A stretch of 9,855 nucleotides of DNA from Campylobacterota bacterium (GTDB lineage: Bacteria > Campylobacterota > Campylobacteria > Campylobacterales > Sulfurospirillaceae), in NCBI GenBank assembly GCA_009930355.1, contig RZYK01000064.1:1-9855 (forward strand), given 5' to 3'. The notes below the pieces were generated by a model. The model was not told where the DNA came from, ran no database searches, and saw only the letters and a list, made by a program, of their open reading frames with translations. The first letter of the stretch is position 1. Every line of letters begins with the position of its first letter. Shown piece after piece: positions 6,396 through 9,855 of the stretch. A program made the translations under genes and the position numbers.

Positions 6396-6497
6396 TCCTC
6401 AAAATAAGAAAAATATCCTCGTTATGAGAAAAGTTATCCTCAAGACAAGAATACAAATATCCTCAATTTGGGAAAATTTGTCCTCACTATAAGAAAT
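6396..6497 (+). repeat. five direct 17-bp iterons downstream of rep
   Basis: Copies start at 6396, 6416, 6437, 6460 and 6481, i.e. every 20-23 bases, or about two helical turns, so bound proteins would lie on one DNA face. Consensus TCCTCA-NNN-TRRGAAAA. The first copy (TCCTCAAAATAAGAAAA) is identical to the one at 7674-7690 on the other side of rep. The 6416 copy has G for A at position 6; the 6437 copy (TCCTCAAGACAAGAATA) and the 6481 copy diverge slightly. These are the likely Rep binding sites of the origin. Confidence 0.85.
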
Positions 6498-6569
6498 AAT
6501 ATCTCTGGAAAAGCCTATGCATTGGGGCTTTGTGGTGTGTTTAACTCTCTAAGTAGTTTTTTTAATTTT

Positions 6570-7598
6570 CTATTCATCAAAGAGCCTTTTTTGTGCAACT
6601 TTTAAAGAAAAATCCTTATATCTTCCATTTTCCATTTTCATTGCATCAATTTCTTCTGAAGAATATGCATATTTATACATAAGCATTCCCCTATATGAAG
6701 ATTCCCATTCGCCCAATTCATTTTTTAAGAACATCTCTTTTAGTTTTGATGCATACTTCTTTTTATTGTTAACGAGCTGTTTAGAATGTTCGACAACCCA
6801 ATCGATAAACTCATCTATTCTCGCGGTTGGAATGGGTGATTTATGTTCAAGTTCACCACTTATTTTCTCCCATGAAAAAATAAATTTCTTAGAAACTTTT
6901 TCATAAAAACAAAATATTCCTGTTCCTGTAACTTGCTCAATCTCTTTAAGCCCTCTTCCAATACCTTCCATCATCTTTGAGGCATGCTGATAAGTTGTTC
7001 CAAACTTATCATTCATTTCTTTAATATCTTTTTTGATTATACCAAGTTCGTTAGCTTCTCGGTTAGGCAAAGAATAGTAGCGCAAGTACATCTCATAAAT
7101 TTTATAGCCAAATTTTGTTTTAAACTTCTTAGACATTGAGAGGTCGATACTCGTATAACCAGCTTTTTCAACTAGATAGTCCAAGAAGTTTTCGGAAATG
7201 TTGATTTCAATGAGATGCTGACTTTCTTTATATGACTTAACATCTTGCAAAAATGAAGTGAGAGCCCAAGAAACCTTCTTTCCTGACTTAGAGTCATTAA
7301 AATCGCGCAACTCAAAAGGAAGTTTTAGTTCTAGCAAATATGTTTTAATTCTTTCAACATAGGCATTATTGTTCTGTAAGCCAAGCTTTTTTCTTAGTAA
7401 GGATAATTCTAGGTGCATTTTAGTCTCTTGCTTCTCTTGATATACTTGCAAAATTGCATCGAGAGCCTTCATTGCACCCAAAGAGAGTTCGCCGTTTTTG
7501 GCATCAGTAATAGCGTTGTTTTTACGAAGTAGATCAAAATGCTGTTGCTTCGCTTTTTCTAGAGCCGACGAAGGAGTGGAAGCCTTCTTTTTGTTCAT
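6570..7598 (-). CDS. Rep_3-type plasmid replication initiator
   Basis: A 342-residue initiator, somewhat longer than the usual 230-320 residues of the RepA/RepE/Pi-like Rep_3 superfamily. The two winged-helix domains are recognisable: the first at about 30-125 (TDAKNGELSLGAMKALDAIL through WALTSFLQDV), the second at about 130-245. The second holds the characteristic ISENFLDYLVEKAGYTSIDL followed by FKTKFGYKIYEMYLRYY (159-175), the F-x-x-x-L...YT-x-L...S-x-x-x-RLYE pattern of the family. A lysine-rich tail (about 255-342) is extra. Such proteins bind iterons as monomers to open the origin and act as dimers to repress their own gene. Matching 17-bp iterons lie on both sides. The ATG at 7598 is preceded by GAGG five bases upstream, and that sequence is part of an iteron. 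Confidence 0.85.
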   Translation of the reverse strand: MNKKKASTPSSALEKAKQQHFDLLRKNNAITDAKNGELSLGAMKALDAILQVYQEKQETKMHLELSLLRKKLGLQNNNAYVERIKTYLLELKLPFELRDFNDSKSGKKVSWALTSFLQDVKSYKESQHLIEINISENFLDYLVEKAGYTSIDLSMSKKFKTKFGYKIYEMYLRYYSLPNREANELGIIKKDIKEMNDKFGTTYQHASKMMEGIGRGLKEIEQVTGTGIFCFYEKVSKKFIFSWEKISGELEHKSPIPTARIDEFIDWVVEHSKQLVNNKKKYASKLKEMFLKNELGEWESSYRGMLMYKYAYSSEEIDAMKMENGRYKDFSLKVAQKRLFDE

Positions 7599-7602
7599 AT
7601 TA

Positions 7603-7633
7603 TCCTCATTTTGGGAAAAGTTAGTGAATTATA
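7603..7633 (-). promoter_or_regulatory. rep -10 box and iteron-embedded ribosome binding site
   Basis: TATAAT occurs on the minus strand at 7628-7633, placing the transcript start near 7621. The leader is then almost entirely the 7603-7619 iteron, whose complement TGAGGA serves as the Shine-Dalgarno sequence ahead of the ATG at 7598. No good -35 hexamer is present; the -35 position (about 7651-7656) falls at the edge of the 7654-7670 iteron. Rep bound there would block its own transcription. Confidence 0.6.
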
Positions 7634-7715
7634 CCCTATTTCCATGATTAACATCCTCAATTTAGGAAAAAAGTCCTCAAAATAAGAAAATAACTAATTT
7701 TTCCCATCATGAGGA
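7603..7715. repeat. upstream iteron cluster (three direct, one inverted)
   Basis: Three copies in the same orientation as the main block lie at 7603-7619, 7654-7670 and 7674-7690, and one inverted copy at 7699-7715 (TCCTCATGATGGGAAAA on the minus strand). All fit TCCTCA-NNN-TRRGAAAA. They fill most of the 124-base gap between parB and rep, so they double as the rep control region. The inverted copy ends eight bases before the parB stop codon. Confidence 0.85.
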
Positions 7716-7722
7716 TGGAAGA

Positions 7723-8712
7723 TTATTGAATGAGTTCTTCGAGTTGAATTTTTAAATCATTAATTTCTTTTAATATTTTGTCTGCCCTTGCCTTGTTCCC
7801 AGAATCAAGTTTTTTATAATCCTTTTCTTGAAATGAGGACTTACTAAGGGCTTTTTTTACAAAAGAGTCATTGTTTTTTGGATCACTCTTTGTAAGTTCT
7901 TTGATTTTTTCACGCAGTTCGGAAACGGTTGAATTTTTATTCTTCACAAAATACAGAAGTTTTTTAACGATTTCATCATCCTTAACCTTGTTAATCTCTT
8001 TTGCTTGAGAATAATTGAGCTCATTTTCTTTTAGGGCATCCAAAATAAGAGTGTTCATGTTAAGAATGACCAAGCGCTCAATAAGAGCCCCAACCTCATA
8101 CTTACAAATTCCTCTAACAACGTCCGTTACAGAAATGTACATTTGCTTGTCATAGTCTGAAAATGAAGTTTTACCAGAGTTGTGATTTTTGATTTTATTT
8201 AAAAAACTAATAGCTTCTTTAAATGTAATAGACAAAGAGAGGGCAACATTTTCAATAATGCCATAAATCTCATCGTAGGGATTAATGTTTTCACGCTTAA
8301 GATTTTCACTATTTCTCATAAACCGTGCTGTAGCATCGCTGATATTGTTTAAAACAATAGAAGGTATTTCTAAAGCATTGTTGATTTTAAATGCCTCTAT
8401 TCTTCTGAAACCTGATATTCGCTCAAAGCGAGAGCCATTCTTTCTCAGTACAATTGGCTGAAGTAGGCCTGTCCCAAGAAGTCCGTTTGGTTCAATATCT
8501 TTTAGATTGCCAGCAAGCTCTTTAACCTCTGTTACAGAATAGGAAATCCTATTATGCATCTGCTCTCCGCTTGCAAGAGAAATTTCATAAATATCTGATA
8601 TTGGAACCATTATTACGTTTGAAAAATTATCAGTCATTGCTTTTTCAACACTACTTTCAATTTCTCTTATTTCATCCATGATGCTTGATTTTGCTGGTGG
8701 TTTTTTTGCCAT
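7723..8712 (-). CDS. parB: ParB-family plasmid partition protein
   Basis: A 329-residue ParB/Spo0J-type protein following parA. The N-terminal ParB/sulfiredoxin-like CTP-binding domain lies at about 33-150: GLLQPIVLRK (82-91), SGFRRIEAFK (100-109, equivalent to the GERRxRA box) and NSENLKRENINPYDE (134-148, equivalent to ENxQRxxLxPxEEA). A helical middle (about 150-245) should contain the helix-turn-helix but is divergent. The C-terminus (265-329) is charged and coiled-coil-like (ADKILKEINDLKIQLEELIQ), probably for dimerisation. N-terminal residues 1-25 are basic and then acidic, a plausible ParA-stimulating tail. AAAGGAG lies seven bases before the ATG. The 39-base gap from parA contains a perfect palindrome. 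Its 3' end contains a near-consensus iteron. Confidence 0.85.
   Translation of the reverse strand: MAKKPPAKSSIMDEIREIESSVEKAMTDNFSNVIMVPISDIYEISLASGEQMHNRISYSVTEVKELAGNLKDIEPNGLLGTGLLQPIVLRKNGSRFERISGFRRIEAFKINNALEIPSIVLNNISDATARFMRNSENLKRENINPYDEIYGIIENVALSLSITFKEAISFLNKIKNHNSGKTSFSDYDKQMYISVTDVVRGICKYEVGALIERLVILNMNTLILDALKENELNYSQAKEINKVKDDEIVKKLLYFVKNKNSTVSELREKIKELTKSDPKNNDSFVKKALSKSSFQEKDYKKLDSGNKARADKILKEINDLKIQLEELIQ
7823..7839 (-). repeat. candidate iteron inside the 3' end of parB
   Basis: The minus strand reads TCCTCATTTCAAGAAAA, matching the iteron consensus TCCTCA-NNN-TRRGAAAA except for C at position 10, a change also present in the 6437 copy. It encodes part of SSFQEK in ParB, so it could be chance within coding sequence, but it has the same orientation as the nearby inverted copy at 7699-7715. 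Confidence 0.4.
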
Positions 8713-8728
8713 AATATTGCTCCTTTGG

Positions 8729-8750
8729 TTACCCGTTACATAACGGGTAT
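8729..8750. promoter_or_regulatory. palindrome in the parA-parB gap, candidate parS/operator
   Basis: TTACCCGTT-ACAT-AACGGGTAT, with perfect 8-bp arms around the four-base centre; counted from TACCCGTTA to TAACGGGTA it has 9-bp arms around CA. It starts two bases beyond the parA stop and ends just before the parB ribosome site. It has the same sequence as the site upstream of parA. It is a likely ParB (or ParA) recognition element; as RNA it could also form a hairpin in the parAB message. Confidence 0.65.
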
Positions 8751-8751
8751 A

Positions 8752-9600
8752 TTATTTTATTATTTTTGCTGTGATGCTTTCCAATATTGTAATGATTGCA
8801 TTGATTGATTTTGATTGATTAGATGCAATATATGTCTCAACATATTCTCTTAAGAACATTCTTTGCGCTGGAGCTTCAAGAATTTCAACTTTATAAGGGA
8901 TTGCCTCAAGAACCTCCACGGGAATATTCTTAAAAAAGTCAAGATTGCCATTTTCTAAGTAACGAGGTAAAAGCCTTATGATAGTGAGCATCTCTTTTGC
9001 ATTATTCATTCGACTATCATAAAGTGTTGGAAGAACAAAAATGGATTTGAGCATATTGGCATAATTTGCATACAAGGAATTTGATTTTTGGAAAAATCGC
9101 TTTATGCCATCCTCATCAACACTTTTGGTTGCAATTGGAACAAGAAGAACATCTGCAACAAGAAGAGCAGATTTGGTAAGGATACCAAACGAAGGAGGGC
9201 AGTCAATCAAAATATAGTCGTAATTCTTTTCAACAGTTTTAATATAATCGGTCAAAACTAGAAGTTTTCCTTTATAATTAAGAGCATCCCCTTCTATTGT
9301 TTCAAGCAATTCTTCGTTTGATGGAATAAAATCAAATGAAGCTTTATTAATGCCGTCTGATATTTTCAATGGTTTAACAGACTTCCCGTTAAACATATTT
9401 ACGATATTGCTTTGATTGTCTCCCGTATAATCGACATCTTTGAGTCCAAAAAAAGAGTTAGTCTGAGATGCTTGCGAGTCCCAATCAATGAGTAAAACCC
9501 TGTATTTTTTCAAGGCTAGCTCGTAAGCAATAAAATTTGAAGTTGTGCTTTTACCAACACCGCCTTTCTGGTCTGCCGTTACAATAACTTTTGCCATCAT
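8752..9600 (-). CDS. parA: ParA-family plasmid partition ATPase
   Basis: A 282-residue deviant-Walker ATPase. The Walker A motif KGGVGKST (12-19) carries both the signature lysine in KGG and the GK lysine. The A' motif is LLIDWDSQAS (36-45) with D41, and Walker B is YILIDCPPS (129-137). There is no N-terminal helix-turn-helix extension, so it resembles the short type Ib ParA proteins, which usually leave operon repression to their ParB partner. It moves plasmid copies apart over the nucleoid together with ParB bound at the centromere. Two ATGs are in tandem (9600 and 9597). AAGGA lies upstream and its spacing suits the second slightly better. It is the first gene of the parAB operon, with a clear promoter and palindromic operator ahead. 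Confidence 0.93.
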   Translation of the reverse strand: MMAKVIVTADQKGGVGKSTTSNFIAYELALKKYRVLLIDWDSQASQTNSFFGLKDVDYTGDNQSNIVNMFNGKSVKPLKISDGINKASFDFIPSNEELLETIEGDALNYKGKLLVLTDYIKTVEKNYDYILIDCPPSFGILTKSALLVADVLLVPIATKSVDEDGIKRFFQKSNSLYANYANMLKSIFVLPTLYDSRMNNAKEMLTIIRLLPRYLENGNLDFFKNIPVEVLEAIPYKVEILEAPAQRMFLREYVETYIASNQSKSINAIITILESITAKIIK

Positions 9601-9608
9601 TTTTCCTT

Positions 9609-9630
9609 TTACCCGTTATGAAACGGGTAA
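9609..9630. promoter_or_regulatory. palindrome in the parA leader, candidate parS/operator
   Basis: TTACCCGTT-ATGA-AACGGGTAA, perfect 9-bp arms around a four-base centre, lying between the parA promoter and its ribosome site. It is the second copy of the element found between parA and parB and is unrelated to the chromosomal parS consensus TGTTTCACGTGAAACA. Its location in the leader suits transcriptional autoregulation as well as a centromere role. Confidence 0.65.
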
Positions 9631-9656
9631 TTTAATTTTTTATTACCTTGAGAAAA

Positions 9657-9685
9657 ATTATATCAATATTTAAACATAATTGCAA
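9657..9685 (-). promoter_or_regulatory. parAB promoter
   Basis: On the minus strand TTGCAA (9680-9685) is followed by exactly 17 bases and a perfect TATAAT (9657-9662). The transcript would start near 9650 and include the 9609-9630 palindrome in its leader. Confidence 0.7.
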
Positions 9686-9792
9686 TGATTTTGAAGAAGC
9701 TACTTGTATTAGAAAAATATTGAACTATAAAATATATAACGTATAAAAAGATTTAAGTAGGGGAGGGTATTAAGATTTTTGAACATACTATA

Positions 9793-9820
9793 CTCACTCC
9801 GACCGGGCAATCGGAGTGAG
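9793..9820. other. isolated GC-rich hairpin of unknown role
   Basis: CTCACTCCGA (9793-9802) and TCGGAGTGAG (9811-9820) form a perfect 10-bp stem around the eight-base loop CCGGGCAA, in otherwise AT-rich sequence about 140 bases upstream of the parA promoter. Neither strand has a following T-run, so it is a poor intrinsic terminator. It could be a transfer-origin hairpin, a single-strand initiation site, a structured RNA or a terminator of a gene beyond the window. The rest of 9686-9855 shows no gene. Confidence 0.5.
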
Positions 9821-9855
9821 ATTCTCTAAAGAAGTTTGGATATTTCTACACAAAA

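Larger units (their letters stand above)
6143..6569. other. putative replication origin region (iterons plus AT-rich segment)
   Basis: This 427-base gap downstream of rep holds no gene but six copies of the rep-associated 17-bp repeat: five direct copies at 6396-6497 and one inverted copy at 6239-6255. Between them lies an AT-rich stretch (about 6257-6370) with the interrupted palindrome TTTGAT-ATAAA-ATCAAA (6257-6273) and a 7-bp inverted repeat ACAACAT/ATGTTGT (6293-6299, 6322-6328). Iterons beside an AT-rich unwinding region next to a Rep_3 gene is the classical architecture of an iteron plasmid origin. TTATCCTCA at 6434-6442 is one base from the E. coli DnaA box TTATCCACA. A weak hairpin AAAGCC/GGCTTT (6510-6531) lies beyond rep but lacks a U-tract. 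Confidence 0.6.

Noticed and set aside
6239..6497. CRISPR array
   Set aside because: The repeats are 17 bp with 3-6-base gaps, partly inverted and beside a Rep_3 gene, with no unique spacers or cas genes; iterons fit much better.
6510..6531. Hairpin AAAGCC/GGCTTT after rep as a terminator
   Set aside because: It has only six pairs, a ten-base loop and no U-tract on the minus strand; noted within the origin entry instead.
8787..8821. TGATTGATT-like tandem repeats
   Set aside because: They lie within the parA coding sequence, encode ordinary residues (NQSKSINAII), and are short and imperfect.

Overview
The window looks like the replication, partition and maintenance region of a low-GC plasmid or similar replicon. 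The best guess for the host is a Campylobacterota species (Sulfurospirillum/Sulfurimonas/Arcobacter-like). That guess rests on AT-rich codon use, TATAAT -10 boxes that sometimes lack a good -35, and the general look of the proteins. It is an inference, not a match to a known sequence. Every convincing gene is on the minus strand, so transcription runs from the right end to the left.

Right part (about 6.2-9.9 kb) is the replicon core. A ParA ATPase (8752-9600) and a ParB-type protein (7723-8712) form a partition operon. It has a clear promoter and two copies of a palindrome, TTACCCGTT-N4-AACGGGTA(A): one in the parA leader and one in the parA-parB gap. These are good candidates for the centromere and/or operator. 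Next comes a Rep_3-type initiator (6570-7598). It is flanked on both sides by 17-bp iterons of consensus TCCTCA-NNN-TRRGAAAA: six near its 3' end, four upstream, and a possible further copy inside parB. One upstream iteron supplies the Shine-Dalgarno sequence of rep, and another lies where its -35 should be. Replication control and rep expression therefore look physically coupled. The AT-rich stretch between the lone inverted iteron and the five-iteron block is the likely origin.

Middle part (about 4.5-6.2 kb) has a WYL-domain transcriptional regulator, then about 740 bases with no intact sizeable gene. Those bases hold decayed-looking coding fragments, one possible 50-residue ORF, and the hipBA promoter and operator.

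Left part (1-4.5 kb) carries stability or defence modules. hipB-hipA is an apparently complete kinase toxin-antitoxin pair. It is followed closely on the same strand by a small ParB/sulfiredoxin-fold protein and an overlapping 101-residue protein of unknown function. After a 221-base gap comes a second two-gene cassette: a winged-helix, AbiEi-like protein overlapping an AbiEii-like nucleotidyltransferase by 4 bases, with inverted repeats at its 5' end. A tiny ORF of uncertain status follows. Together these genes describe a replicon that copies itself (Rep/iterons), segregates (ParAB) and probably enforces its retention or protects its host (HipBA and the nucleotidyltransferase pair).
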